The position numbers and the translations under genes are program-made. From Methanosphaera stadtmanae (GTDB taxonomy: Archaea; Methanobacteriota; Methanobacteria; Methanobacteriales; Methanobacteriaceae), in assembly GCA_015062825.1 (NCBI GenBank), contig SUTR01000028.1, positions 1 to 32,117 on the forward strand: a stretch of 32,117 bases of DNA, read 5' to 3'. This document shows positions 8,025-16,445 of the stretch, one piece after another (within the stretch, counting starts at the first letter, position 1; every line of letters starts with the position of its first letter). The notes under the pieces were generated by a model. That model was not told the origin of the DNA. It did no database searches and saw nothing but the letters and a program-made list of their open reading frames with translations.

Positions 8025-8348
8025 TAATACTTTAACCCCTATTTCTTGAGCTTTTGCTACAATTAACTGTCTTTTTCTTTTTCCTACTGTTGCACCAATT
8101 CTAGCTGCATCAGTTTCAGGATTTAAAGCTTTGATTTGTTCGACGTTTTCAACTAATATATCTTTATAACCTGATGGGTGTAACCCTCTAGTAGCTTTAG
8201 GACATCTGAATCCTACTCTAGCCATTGCAGGTTTTCTTGCTTGGTATCGTCGTCTTTTACTTAGTTTACCTCTAGGTCTACGGTAACTATCACCAAGTTT
8301 TTTATATCTCCAATATTCTTGTCTTTTGAAGGTTGGTTTTTTAGTCAT
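8019..8348 (-). CDS. rpl32e: Ribosomal protein L32e (eL32)
   Basis: Archaeal/eukaryotic large-subunit protein. The conserved block FKRQEYWRYKKLGDSYRRPRG, then the basic KLSKRRRYQARKP and the GFRCPKATRGLHPSGY motif identify it. At 109 residues it is at the short end of the family, lacking the variable N-terminal extension found in some archaea. The ATG has GAGGAAG upstream. Confidence 0.95.
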   Translation of the reverse strand: MTKKPTFKRQEYWRYKKLGDSYRRPRGKLSKRRRYQARKPAMARVGFRCPKATRGLHPSGYKDILVENVEQIKALNPETDAARIGATVGKRKRQLIVAKAQEIGVKVLN

Positions 8349-8368
8349 AGTAACTTCCTCTTAAAAAA

Positions 8369-8923
8369 TTATTCTTCTAGTTCTTCCTGAGTTTTATCCA
8401 CTAAGTATATTCCATCTTGGAATACACGAGGATCCCGTCTTTTAATTTTTGTAGCTTGTTCAATGTTAGCCATGGTTTGACCAACATCTTCTTTGTTTAT
8501 ACCAGTAATTGTTACATCTTCACCTTTTACTGATACTTTTACATCTCCCATAATTTTAGCTACACGTGGACTTCTTTCCCCGAGGAAGTTGTCAATGTTT
8601 ATAAGATTTCCTTTAACTTTTACAGTCATTGGAAAGTGAGCATAGACGATTTTCATTTTATAAGTAAAGCCATGTTTTACACCATAAATCATGTTTGAGA
8701 TATGTGATCTTATTGTTCCAACCATAGCTTTATCTTTTTTATTAGGGAATGCTACGAATATTTTAACATTTCCTTCTTCTTCTGATATGGTAATTTTATT
8801 ATGGTTGAAGTTTCTCTTAAGTTCTCCACCATTTCCTTTAACTGTTACATCAGCACCATCTATGGTAACTGTAACATCTTCAGGTATGGGGATAGTCTCT
8901 GTTATATTTGCTAATTTAACCAT
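8369..8923 (-). CDS. rpl6p: Ribosomal protein L6 (uL6)
   Basis: Large-subunit protein near the factor-binding site, 184 residues with two L6 repeats. The first repeat includes [21 protein letters not shown] and the second [21 protein letters not shown] followed by the C-terminal [14 protein letters not shown]. The ATG lies after GGTGAAATA in the short gap following S8's neighbour, with the SD just past the preceding stop region. Confidence 0.96.
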   Translation of the reverse strand: MVKLANITETIPIPEDVTVTIDGADVTVKGNGGELKRNFNHNKITISEEEGNVKIFVAFPNKKDKAMVGTIRSHISNMIYGVKHGFTYKMKIVYAHFPMTVKVKGNLINIDNFLGERSPRVAKIMGDVKVSVKGEDVTITGINKEDVGQTMANIEQATKIKRRDPRVFQDGIYLVDKTQEELEE

Positions 8924-8935
8924 TATTTCACCTAA

Positions 8936-9328
8936 TTAATATACATATACTAATAATCTTCCACCAATTCCAGCTTCTTTAGCTTCATGGTGAGTCATTA
9001 CACCTTGTGGTGTAGTTACGATTAATATTCCGAAGTTTTTAGCTGGTAAGTATCTTTTTTCGAAATCTTCGAATTCATCATTTTTAACTGCGTGACGAGG
9101 TTTGATTACACCACATTTGTTGATGTTACCTTCTAATTCCACATTAAAGTAACCAGCTTTTCCATCATCTACTAATTCAAAATTTCCTATATAATTTTCC
9201 TTTTGCATTGTGCTTAATACATGTCCAATGAGTTTTGATGCAGGTTTGATTACACATGAATCGTTTCCTTGTAACTCATTGTTTCTGATGTTTGTTAAAG
9301 CATCTGCAAGAGGGTCCATAAGAGACAT
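8936..9328 (-). CDS. rps8p: Ribosomal protein S8 (uS8)
   Basis: 16S-rRNA-binding small-subunit protein of 130 residues. [18 protein letters not shown] is the characteristic N-terminus and [19 protein letters not shown] the conserved C-terminal RNA-binding segment. In bacteria S8 is the autoregulator of the spc operon; whether that holds here is unknown. The ATG is preceded by AGGAGTG. Confidence 0.97.
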   Translation of the reverse strand: MSLMDPLADALTNIRNNELQGNDSCVIKPASKLIGHVLSTMQKENYIGNFELVDDGKAGYFNVELEGNINKCGVIKPRHAVKNDEFEDFEKRYLPAKNFGILIVTTPQGVMTHHEAKEAGIGGRLLVYVY

Positions 9329-9345
9329 TCTATAAACACTCCTGT

Positions 9346-9489
9346 CTAGTTATATTTTTTAAATCCGATTTTTGGAGCTATTTCTCTAAAGCATTGACGA
9401 CAAAGATTTAAACCATATCTTCTTACAATAGCTGAATGATCTCCACATCGAGTACATTTTCTTGCTGCTTTCCCGTATTTTCTTGGCAA
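9346..9489 (-). CDS. rps14p: Ribosomal protein S14 (uS14), zinc-binding, TTG start
   Basis: Translating the minus strand between L5 and S8 gives a 47-residue protein that begins [20 protein letters not shown] and ends with [11 protein letters not shown]. Cys12, Cys15, Cys30 and Cys33 form the CxxC-X14-CxxC zinc site of archaeal S14. The start codon is TTG at 9489, with AGGTGA five bases upstream. The GTG inside that SD is also in frame but is a decoy. The stop is TAG at 9346-9348. The L5-S14-S8 order is the conserved arrangement, which confirms the call. Its short length and TTG start make it easy to miss. Confidence 0.95.
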   Translation of the reverse strand: MPRKYGKAARKCTRCGDHSAIVRRYGLNLCRQCFREIAPKIGFKKYN

Positions 9490-9501
9490 AATATTCACCT
9501 T

Positions 9502-10011
9502 CTATTCTTCAATAGTAACTTGGAATTTTTCTTTCATTAATTCCATTGCTTCTTCTGGGGTAACTCTTTGAGTTTTTGGTATTTTTTTAGGTCTTAATCT
9601 TCTTTCTTTAATTCTGTGACCTGGTTTTTCAAAGGTTACTGAAACATCCATACCAAAAATTCCTATGTCAGGGTCGTATCTTACACCAGGAATATCAATG
9701 TGTTCTCTTATACCGAAGGATACATTTCCTTCTTTATCAAATTGAGAAGCTTTAATCCTATTTTCTAAACCACTTAAAACCATTGATATTATTTTATCAG
9801 CTTTTTCTCCTCTTAAAGTTACTTTACATGCAATTGGTTGTTTTTTCCTAATTCCGAATTCAGGATTTGTAACTTTTGAGTAAGTTCTAACAGGTTGTTG
9901 ATCTACAAGAGATAATAATAAACTTTCTGCTCTTGTTAATCTTTCCCCACCTTCACCAACACCAATGTTAACTGTTGCTTTTTGAATTCTTGGTTTTTGC
10001 ATAACATTCAT
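9502..10011 (-). CDS. rpl5p: Ribosomal protein L5 (uL5)
   Basis: Large-subunit protein that contacts 5S rRNA and P-site tRNA; 169 residues. [20 protein letters not shown] and [25 protein letters not shown] are the family hallmarks. The ATG at 10011 gives [10 protein letters not shown]; a second in-frame ATG lies three codons later at 10002. The SD GGAG lies within the last codons of S4e. This is consistent with coupled translation. Confidence 0.97.
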   Translation of the reverse strand: MNVMQKPRIQKATVNIGVGEGGERLTRAESLLLSLVDQQPVRTYSKVTNPEFGIRKKQPIACKVTLRGEKADKIISMVLSGLENRIKASQFDKEGNVSFGIREHIDIPGVRYDPDIGIFGMDVSVTFEKPGHRIKERRLRPKKIPKTQRVTPEEAMELMKEKFQVTIEE

Positions 10012-10013
10012 GT

Positions 10014-10739
10014 TTAGTCATCTCCTAATAATGATATTACAGGTTTATCTTGTCCGATAACGAAAACATATTTTGCTAATGTTAAGAAAGAACCTTCATC
10101 AGTTTCCATTAATACAGTGTTAGATTTAGAAGATTGTGTAACTGTAATAGTTTTAATTCTTCCTAATTCACCAATGTGTTTACCACCAGTGATTAAACCT
10201 AATGATCCTTCTTCAAATTTGATTGAATCAGAAATGTTTTGTTCAGGAATTTCTAATAATAAAACATCACCTGTTTTATATTCATCTTCACATAGTACAT
10301 TTCTACCATCATGTAAGTTTAACTGTGTTTTTCCACCTTTAATTGTGGTTTTATTTTTTATACTTACTAATTTGAAGTTTGAATCTTTTTCATCTATTTC
10401 ATGAAGTACTAATCTACCTTTATAATCAGGTAAGATTCTGTAGTATTTATTTAATTTAGGTATAGAAATTACATCCATAAATCCTACAGGGAATCTGTGG
10501 TCTTTTCTTACTGTACCATCAACTAATACATCACCATTATTTAAGATTATTTTTGCTTCACGTGCATTGCTAGCTACACCTAGAATATCTCTTAATACCA
10601 TTACTAATGGCAGTGATTCATTAAGAGCATGTGGTCCAGCACTTGTTTTTGTAGTCCATGTTTCTTCCTTAACATGTATAGGCCACATTTTAGGTGCTTT
10701 AAATCTTTTTAAATGTTTTCTTGATCCCATATTTGCCAT
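10014..10739 (-). CDS. rps4e: Ribosomal protein S4e (eS4)
   Basis: Archaeal/eukaryotic small-subunit protein of 241 residues with an N-terminal S4 RNA-binding region, the central S4e domain and a C-terminal KOW segment ([14 protein letters not shown]). [18 protein letters not shown] is a clear signature. The ATG at 10739 is used here because AAGGT lies six bases upstream; an ATG three codons in (10730) is possible. It is followed directly by L5. Confidence 0.96.
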   Translation of the reverse strand: MANMGSRKHLKRFKAPKMWPIHVKEETWTTKTSAGPHALNESLPLVMVLRDILGVASNAREAKIILNNGDVLVDGTVRKDHRFPVGFMDVISIPKLNKYYRILPDYKGRLVLHEIDEKDSNFKLVSIKNKTTIKGGKTQLNLHDGRNVLCEDEYKTGDVLLLEIPEQNISDSIKFEEGSLGLITGGKHIGELGRIKTITVTQSSKSNTVLMETDEGSFLTLAKYVFVIGQDKPVISLLGDD

Positions 10740-10741
10740 AT

Positions 10742-11095
10742 TTATACCTTCCTATTTAATGCATTGTTCCTTCTTTCATCATCTAAGTAAATATCAGTTA
10801 TTACTAAATTTGATGGGTGAATTGGTTGGTATAATTTTGTTCCATCTTGTTTCTGAGATGATGCACCATCTACCATTACACGGTAGTTTTTAAGATCTAC
10901 TCCTTCAACTTTTCCTTCTGTTCCTTTGAAGTCACCACGTACAATTAGTACTTCGTCACCTTTTCTTACAGGGAAGGATCTTCTATTGAATTCACTTCTT
11001 AAACTGTCAGAAAGATGTACACTCATTAAGTTGTGACGTTTGTGTAATGGTGCAGTATATAACGCTTTACGTTGTTTTCTTGGTTGTTTTGACAT
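10742..11095 (-). CDS. rpl24p: Ribosomal protein L24 (uL24)
   Basis: Assembly-initiating large-subunit protein with a KOW motif (KGDEVLIVRGDFKGTEGKVEG). KQPRKQRKALYTAPLHKRHN and MSVHLSDSLRSEFNRRSFPV are typical of archaeal L24. The start is set at the ATG at 11095 (117 residues) because AAGGTGA is correctly spaced before it; the upstream in-frame TTG at 11113 would overlap the L14 gene. Confidence 0.96.
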   Translation of the reverse strand: MSKQPRKQRKALYTAPLHKRHNLMSVHLSDSLRSEFNRRSFPVRKGDEVLIVRGDFKGTEGKVEGVDLKNYRVMVDGASSQKQDGTKLYQPIHPSNLVITDIYLDDERRNNALNRKV

Positions 11096-11105
11096 TATTT
11101 CACCT

Positions 11106-11504
11106 TTATACAATTATACTTGCAGCACTACCAATAGCTGGCCAAATATCAGCAGCTTCTTTAGCTATAGGTCCTCTGATTTCGGAACCTTTTAATACTC
11201 CATCTTCGGTAATGATTACAGCAGCATTATCTTCAAATTTAACTCTTAGACCATCTGCACGTCTGTATTCTTTTTTCTGACGAACAACAACTGCAGTTGT
11301 GACTTCTCTTCTCATGTCAGCTGTTCCTTTTTTAACGGAAATAACTACCATGTCACCTACACCAGCAGTAGCAAGTCTTCTTCTTACTCCTTTAAATCCT
11401 TTTACTGAAATAATTTCAACTTCTCGTGCTCCGGTGTTATCAACACATTTTAATCTAGCACCGATTGGAAGGGACTTGGAGACTTTTGATGTTAACGCTT
11501 TCAT
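11106..11504 (-). CDS. rpl14p: Ribosomal protein L14 (uL14)
   Basis: Large-subunit protein at the subunit interface, 132 residues. [20 protein letters not shown] and the [13 protein letters not shown] and [13 protein letters not shown] segments are highly conserved. The SD AAAGGAGA is formed by the last codons of S17, pointing to coupled translation. Confidence 0.97.
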   Translation of the reverse strand: MKALTSKVSKSLPIGARLKCVDNTGAREVEIISVKGFKGVRRRLATAGVGDMVVISVKKGTADMRREVTTAVVVRQKKEYRRADGLRVKFEDNAAVIITEDGVLKGSEIRGPIAKEAADIWPAIGSAASIIV

Positions 11505-11509
11505 TTTAT

Positions 11510-11827
11510 TTATTCTCCTTTAACTTCTACTAGCACAAAATGTTTAGTTTTACTTATTTGTCTACATTCTGCAATTTTTACAGAATCGCCGACTTTTACA
11601 TCAAGACAATCTGGTTTGTGTGCTTGTATTTTAGAATTTCTTTTTTCGTATCTTTCATATTTTTTAATAAATTTATAGAAACTTCTTTCTACAGTAATTG
11701 TCCTATCTGCTTTATCACTCGTAACTGTTCCTTCTATAACTTGACCTCTTACAGAGAGTTCACCGTGAAATGGACAGTTAGGATCATTACATTCATTTTC
11801 TGGCTGTTTTACATTAATGCCTACCAT
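11510..11827 (-). CDS. rps17p: Ribosomal protein S17 (uS17)
   Basis: 16S-rRNA-binding small-subunit protein of 105 residues with an OB fold. The N-terminal [17 protein letters not shown] extension is archaeal-type; [16 protein letters not shown] and [21 protein letters not shown] are core S17. The SD AGGTGA before the ATG is made of the last sense codon and stop codon (AGG TGA) of the upstream RNase P gene, so the two are tightly linked. Confidence 0.96.
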   Translation of the reverse strand: MVGINVKQPENECNDPNCPFHGELSVRGQVIEGTVTSDKADRTITVERSFYKFIKKYERYEKRNSKIQAHKPDCLDVKVGDSVKIAECRQISKTKHFVLVEVKGE

Positions 11828-11831
11828 AATT

Positions 11832-12113
11832 TCACCTAATTTTCTTAAATTTCTTTTTTATCCGGTCTTCAGGGCGGGCTACAATAACTTTTCCGTCTAT
11901 TGAGACTTGTTGATTATCAGGTAATGTAAATAAAAATATTGCATTATCCTTTGGAATCTTTTTCTCAATATTCCCCGTATCTATCGTTAACATATTACGG
12001 GTTTCATCTATCACAATTCCTTTTATTCCTACAAATCCCTCATGATTACTGTCAATTATTTCAACAGCCAATCCAATAAGTTCATGTCGAAATACATTTT
12101 GTGGAGTTATCAT
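11832..12113 (-). CDS. rnp1: Ribonuclease P protein component 1 (Rpp29/Pop4)
   Basis: Protein subunit of archaeal RNase P, which removes 5' leaders from pre-tRNAs; in complex with Rpp21 it supports the RNA subunit's specificity domain. The Sm-like/OB core is visible: [36 protein letters not shown] and [20 protein letters not shown], with a basic C-terminus [10 protein letters not shown]. The length is 93 residues. Placement between aIF1 and S17 matches MTH11 of Methanothermobacter. The ATG has only a weak SD-like GTGAAG, and an 84-base spacer with a hairpin precedes it. Confidence 0.94.
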   Translation of the reverse strand: MITPQNVFRHELIGLAVEIIDSNHEGFVGIKGIVIDETRNMLTIDTGNIEKKIPKDNAIFLFTLPDNQQVSIDGKVIVARPEDRIKKKFKKIR

Positions 12114-12143
12114 AAAAACTTCACATCTGAATTTTTTTCCCTG

Positions 12144-12163
12144 TCAATAAATTAAATTATTGA
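12144..12163 (-). repeat. 7-bp inverted repeat in the aIF1-rnp1 spacer
   Basis: TCAATAA (12144-12150) and TTATTGA (12157-12163) are perfect inverted arms around a six-base loop, in an 84-base gap within an otherwise compact operon. No T tract follows on the minus strand, so it is not an obvious terminator. Confidence 0.4.
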
Positions 12164-12197
12164 TCTTACTTTTAAATCTTCCCTAAAAAGGTTAAAC

Positions 12198-12503
12198 CTA
12201 TTTTATTTCTATAGTATCTGAAGAAAAACCCATATTTGCTAGTACTTCTTTAACTTTACGTTTATGATCTCCTTGTAATTCAATTTGACCTTTTTTAGCA
12301 GTACCACCACATGCACATTTAGATTTTAAGGTTTTTGTTAATTCACGAACATCAATATCATGTTCATCTATACCTTCTACAATAGTCATTAATTTACCAA
12401 ATCTTCTACGGACTGTGTAAACTTTTACTTTTTGTACTTCACGTGCAATTTCTTCACATACACATAGATCTTCTGGAAGACCGCATATTTCACAGATTTT
12501 CAT
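12198..12503 (-). CDS. Translation initiation factor aIF1 (SUI1 family)
   Basis: Archaeal homologue of eIF1, which binds the small subunit near the P site and monitors start-codon selection. An N-terminal Cys cluster ([19 protein letters not shown]) is followed by the SUI1 domain, including [32 protein letters not shown] and [16 protein letters not shown] set the start at the ATG at 12503 (101 residues), which matches the usual archaeal N-terminus. An ATG at 12536 would lie inside L29 and add 11 residues. GGGAG in the end of L29 is the nearest SD. The position after L29 is conserved. Confidence 0.94.
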   Translation of the reverse strand: MKICEICGLPEDLCVCEEIAREVQKVKVYTVRRRFGKLMTIVEGIDEHDIDVRELTKTLKSKCACGGTAKKGQIELQGDHKRKVKEVLANMGFSSDTIEIK

Positions 12504-12510
12504 CTCTAAT

Positions 12511-12717
12511 TTATTCTCCCTGTTGTTTGTTTTCATTCATTATAGTTAGAACACGAGCAATAGTTCTTCTAGTTTCTCTAATTTTACCAGGATTATCTAC
12601 TCCAGAAACAGATCCTTTACTGATTAATGTATTATATTCAGCATGAAGCTCATTTAATTTTGCTTCTAAATCTGTTGAGCTTAAATCTCTTAGTTCTTTA
12701 CTTCTTAAAATAACCAT
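12511..12717 (-). CDS. rpl29p: Ribosomal protein L29 (uL29)
   Basis: Small helical large-subunit protein near the exit tunnel, 68 residues. [19 protein letters not shown] and [21 protein letters not shown] are family-typical. The start is the ATG at 12717, with GAGGA upstream; an upstream in-frame start at 12747 would precede the SD. It follows S3 in the standard order. Confidence 0.96.
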   Translation of the reverse strand: MVILRSKELRDLSSTDLEAKLNELHAEYNTLISKGSVSGVDNPGKIRETRRTIARVLTIMNENKQQGE

Positions 12718-12756
12718 AAGTGATTCCTCATTATTCTTAAGGTTCAATGCCCTTTT

Positions 12757-13704
12757 CTATAATTCCTCAGATTTATTTAATTTAAGATGAATTTCTTGAA
12801 CTTTTTCTTTTAGTTTACCAAATCTTTCAGAATCCATGAATGGTAATTCATCTTTTTCAAGTATAGCATGGAATATTTTTTCTTCTTCTTGAGATAAATG
12901 TTCAATACTATCTTTTATTTTAGGAAGAATTTCATCTTCGAATTTTTTAACTTGTTCTTCAACAAATCCTAATTCATCTTCTTCTTCGGTAATTTCTTCA
13001 AGTTCTGCTTCTTCAGAAATTTCATCTAAAATATCTTCACCAGTGATTTCTTCTTCGATTTCAGCTTCTGCAACTTCTTCAGCAACTGGTTGTTCTACTG
13101 TTTCAGTTTCAACTGGTTGTGCAATTTCAATGTTATCAGGTAAGATTACTTCAGGAGGCATGATTCTTACATAAATACCAAGTACACCTGGTTTTAATTG
13201 AACTGTAGCAAATCCTTCTTTAACGTGTTTAATTGATGGTTCACCACATTTTTTAATGTAACCTTCATTAAATTTAGCACATGCTGATCTTGATCCTCTG
13301 ATTTTACCAGATATTGTTACTTCTACCCCTTGAGCACCTGCTCCCATGATCCTTCTAATAATGGAGTATGCTACTCTTCTGAAATGCATTCCTCTTTGTA
13401 ACATGGAAACAATTTTGTTTGCCATTATTCTAGGGTTTAATTCAGGAACATCTACTTCTTTAACTTCAACTTGTGGGTTTTCTAAGTCAAAATCATTTTT
13501 AAGTGTTTTTGTTATAGATCTTACGGTTTTTCCACCTCTACCTATAACCATTCCTGGTTTTTCTGCATAAACAAGAACAATTGTTCCTACAGGAGTTACT
13601 TGAATATCCATTCCACCATAACCTGCTCTTTCGAGTTTAGTTTCAAGATATTCATCTATTCTTGTTCTTTTTAATCCTTCTTTTACAAAATCTTTTTCAA
13701 TCAT
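12757..13704 (-). CDS. rps3p: Ribosomal protein S3 (uS3) with long acidic tail
   Basis: Small-subunit protein at the mRNA entry site. The N-terminal KH domain has the GxxG loop GRGG (residues 55-58), and the C-terminal S3 domain runs to about residue 185 (GVLGIYVRIMPPEVILPD). After that, about 120 residues (195-315) are strongly acidic and partly helical or coiled (e.g. EEVAEAEIEEEITGEDILDE). The total of 315 residues is long for S3. The SD GGGGGAGG lies in the tail of L22. The ribosomal part is certain; the function of the tail is unknown. Confidence 0.96.
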   Translation of the reverse strand: MIEKDFVKEGLKRTRIDEYLETKLERAGYGGMDIQVTPVGTIVLVYAEKPGMVIGRGGKTVRSITKTLKNDFDLENPQVEVKEVDVPELNPRIMANKIVSMLQRGMHFRRVAYSIIRRIMGAGAQGVEVTISGKIRGSRSACAKFNEGYIKKCGEPSIKHVKEGFATVQLKPGVLGIYVRIMPPEVILPDNIEIAQPVETETVEQPVAEEVAEAEIEEEITGEDILDEISEEAELEEITEEEDELGFVEEQVKKFEDEILPKIKDSIEHLSQEEEKIFHAILEKDELPFMDSERFGKLKEKVQEIHLKLNKSEEL

Positions 13705-13710
13705 GCGTAC

Positions 13711-14175
13711 TTAAGCCTCCCCCAATACTACTTGTATATGTGTTGTAGGTGTATTTGATGGGCTTGCTCTTCCAAATGCTCTTGGAGTCCAACCTCTTAT
13801 AATAACCCCTCTGTTTGCAGATATGTGAATTAATTTTAAATTTTCAACATCTAATTCTTGATTTTCTGCATTTGCTTCTGCATTTTCTAAAACTTTTAAT
13901 ATTGCAGCTGCTGCTTTAACAGGGTATCTACCAGAAGGCCATCCTTTTAAGTCACTTCTGTGACCAACTTTTTTGTTGTGTCTTTTGAATGGTACCACTG
14001 TTTTTTTAGCAATAACATCTTCTAAAAATGCTTTTGCATCTTCTAAATACATGTTACGAATTGTTCTACATATTTCCACTGAATGTTTTGGAGAAATTTT
14101 AAGACCATGACTTGATGCTTTTGCAATTTTTTCATCCGGTTTTGGTTGGTATGAATAAGTATTTTTCTTTGCCAT
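13711..14175 (-). CDS. rpl22p: Ribosomal protein L22 (uL22)
   Basis: Large-subunit protein lining the exit tunnel, 154 residues, archaeal type. [20 protein letters not shown] and [20 protein letters not shown] are typical, as is the C-terminal [20 protein letters not shown] loop. The ATG has AAGGAGAAGG upstream. Confidence 0.97.
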   Translation of the reverse strand: MAKKNTYSYQPKPDEKIAKASSHGLKISPKHSVEICRTIRNMYLEDAKAFLEDVIAKKTVVPFKRHNKKVGHRSDLKGWPSGRYPVKAAAAILKVLENAEANAENQELDVENLKLIHISANRGVIIRGWTPRAFGRASPSNTPTTHIQVVLGEA

Positions 14176-14192
14176 ATAAACCTTCTCCTTAT

Positions 14193-14603
14193 TTATTTAA
14201 GTGGAACGAACATTGATGATCTTGTAGCACCCATACCAGGGTCTCCGTGTTGTACTCTTCCTCTGGTTACTGCAAATTCACCGAAGTAGCATCCAATCAT
14301 TTCAGGTTGTATTGTTACTTCTACAAAATCTTGACCGTTGTATATACCGAAGGTCAATCCTACCATATTAGGAAGTACAATCATATCACGACAATGTGTT
14401 TTAATAACTATTGGTTTTCCACTATCATTTTTGGTATTTTTAACTTTTTCAATTTTTTCAAGAACTTTTTCTTGAGTTGGTAAAAATCCTCTTTTAAGAG
14501 ATCTTCTTTGTCTTGATGGTAATAATTCGATTACTTCATCAAGAGACATTTCCTGAAGCTCTTCAAGAGTATATCCTCTAAATTTAAATATTTTACGAGC
14601 CAA
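14193..14603 (-). CDS. rps19p: Ribosomal protein S19 (uS19), TTG start
   Basis: Small-subunit head protein of 136 residues. [40 protein letters not shown] and [15 protein letters not shown] are conserved. The N-terminus [31 protein letters not shown] is the archaeal extension. The start codon is TTG at 14603, supported by AAGGAGG eight bases upstream. Confidence 0.96.
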   Translation of the reverse strand: MARKIFKFRGYTLEELQEMSLDEVIELLPSRQRRSLKRGFLPTQEKVLEKIEKVKNTKNDSGKPIVIKTHCRDMIVLPNMVGLTFGIYNGQDFVEVTIQPEMIGCYFGEFAVTRGRVQHGDPGMGATRSSMFVPLK

Positions 14604-14615
14604 TTAAGTGCCTCC

Positions 14616-15341
14616 TTATCGTCTTTTACCAGTACGTTTAGCTGCTATAGAACCAACTTTTCTTCCTGCTGGTGCATGTCTTGAAATTGTTGTTGGTCTT
14701 CCTGGATGTTGTCTGTTACCTCCACCGTGTGGGTGATCTACTGCGTTCATTGCAACACCTCTAACAGTCATCATCTTCTTACCTTTTGCTTTAAGTGCAT
14801 GATATCTGTTTCCAGCTTTAAGGAATGGTTTATCTTTTCTTCCTCCACCTGCAACTATACCAACAGTTGCTCTACTTCTTGGGTTGAATGCTTTTAATTC
14901 ACCGGATGGTAATTCAATCATTGATTTACCTACATCGTGAGTGATGAGTGAAGCATATGTACCTGATGATCTTACAAATTTTCCGCCGTCACCAGGATTG
15001 TTTTCAATATTGTAGACTGGTGTTCCTTCAGGAATTTCACTTAATGGTAATGTGTTTCCTGGTTCTACTGGTGCTGATACACCACATTCTATTTCATCAT
15101 CTATAGCGATACTTTCTGGTGCTAGAACTAATTTTTCTTCACCATTTTCAAATTTAACTATAGCTACAGGTGCTGATCTTCCAGGATCATGGATAATATC
15201 TGTTACTATTCCTTTGATACTACCTTCTTTTTCTAAAGCATCATATGAACGATATGATACTTTCCCTCGGAATCTGTGAGATGAACTACGGTATGTTGGA
15301 GTTCCTCGACCTCTTCTTTGAATAATCAATCTTTTTCCCAT
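14616..15341 (-). CDS. rpl2p: Ribosomal protein L2 (uL2)
   Basis: Large-subunit protein at the peptidyl transferase centre, 241 residues. The catalytically important loop is present (GVAMNAVDHPHGGGNRQHPG), along with the N-terminal QRRGRGTPTYRSSSHRFRG and basic C-terminal tail. The ATG is preceded by GGAGG. Confidence 0.98.
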   Translation of the reverse strand: MGKRLIIQRRGRGTPTYRSSSHRFRGKVSYRSYDALEKEGSIKGIVTDIIHDPGRSAPVAIVKFENGEEKLVLAPESIAIDDEIECGVSAPVEPGNTLPLSEIPEGTPVYNIENNPGDGGKFVRSSGTYASLITHDVGKSMIELPSGELKAFNPRSRATVGIVAGGGRKDKPFLKAGNRYHALKAKGKKMMTVRGVAMNAVDHPHGGGNRQHPGRPTTISRHAPAGRKVGSIAAKRTGKRR

Positions 15342-15366
15342 AATAATCCTCCTAAGTCAATTATAA

Positions 15367-15627
15367 TTAGAATACTCCCATTCTAACTGCAATATCCTCA
15401 GCAGCATCTTCTCCTTCTAATTGAAGTGATGCAACTTTTTCTCCTCTAGGAGTGATATGAGTGTTTACTTTAAGAACTTTAACATCGTATAATTCTTGGA
15501 AAGCATTTTTTATAACTCTTTTATTAGCAGATCGGTGTACTACAAATGTAATTCTATTATTATCATATATGTCATTCATAGTTTTTTCTGATAATTGTGG
15601 TTTTATTATTACTGAATATGGATCCAT
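15367..15627 (-). CDS. rpl23p: Ribosomal protein L23 (uL23)
   Basis: Exit-tunnel protein and docking site for SRP and the translocon, 86 residues. IIKPQLSEKTMNDIYDNNRI and FVVHRSANKRVIKNAFQELY are the family core; KVNTHITPRGEKVA is the archaeal loop. The ATG has TAGGAG upstream. Confidence 0.97.
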   Translation of the reverse strand: MDPYSVIIKPQLSEKTMNDIYDNNRITFVVHRSANKRVIKNAFQELYDVKVLKVNTHITPRGEKVASLQLEGEDAAEDIAVRMGVF

Positions 15628-15644
15628 AATAACTAACTCCTATT

Positions 15645-16427
15645 TTATTGGAATAAATCTCCAAGTTTTTCGATTGCAGATTTTGTGTAAATAGTTAATC
15701 TACCTGCGTGTGTTCCAGGTGCAAGTAATTCAGCATTTACATTGTTTACTTCAACTATGTCTACACCTGCATGGTTTCTTGCTCCTAAGCTTATACCACG
15801 ATCATTACCTACAACTACTAAAGGACCAGAAGGTGTTCTGTATTTTCTTCCTCTGAGTTTTCCTTTACCAGATTTAATTTTTCTTCCTTTTTTAGCTCTT
15901 AATATATCATCCATGATACCTAAGTCTTTGAAAATTTCTCTGGTTTCTTTAGTTGTTTTAACTGTTTCTAATTCATCATCTACTACAAATGGTATTTGAT
16001 CTAAATTAGATATTTGATGTCCTCTTTTTTCAACTAAATCTTTATCAGCTGTTGCTGCAATTGCAGATCTAATTGCTAAGAGTCTTTCTTTTTTGTTTAT
16101 TTTTTCATGGTATATTGTGTTTACTCGTGGTGGATGAGCTTTTCTTCCTCCAATTGCTTGAGGTATGAATGCTGCTTTTGATCCTGCTGGATGTTTTGAT
16201 CCTTTTACACGAGGTACCATTGCTGCTCCTCTACCTGAACCAAATGATTCTGCTGTTGTTCTTTTACCAGCCATTGGGTCTGATCCCCATGGTTGAATTC
16301 TTGCTGTTTGAATAGAAATTACAGCTCTTTTAATTACATCTGGTCTGTATTCTTCTTCAAAAATTTGTGGGAGCTCAATTTCGCCAGTGACGTCGCCTTT
16401 TAATGAATAAACGTTAACTTTTGCCAT
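15645..16427 (-). CDS. rpl4p: Ribosomal protein L4 (uL4)
   Basis: Large-subunit tunnel protein of the archaeal/eukaryotic L4 type. MAKVNVYSLKGDVTGEIELP, then the RNA-binding loop with SFGSGRGAAMVPRVKGS and GRKAHPPRVNTIYHEKIN, and a C-terminal ARNHAGVDIVEVNNVNAELL are diagnostic. The start is set at the ATG at 16427 (260 residues); the GTG at 16436 lies within the SD-like GAGAGTGAT. Confidence 0.97.
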   Translation of the reverse strand: MAKVNVYSLKGDVTGEIELPQIFEEEYRPDVIKRAVISIQTARIQPWGSDPMAGKRTTAESFGSGRGAAMVPRVKGSKHPAGSKAAFIPQAIGGRKAHPPRVNTIYHEKINKKERLLAIRSAIAATADKDLVEKRGHQISNLDQIPFVVDDELETVKTTKETREIFKDLGIMDDILRAKKGRKIKSGKGKLRGRKYRTPSGPLVVVGNDRGISLGARNHAGVDIVEVNNVNAELLAPGTHAGRLTIYTKSAIEKLGDLFQ

Positions 16428-16445
16428 TTTAATCACTCTCTATAT

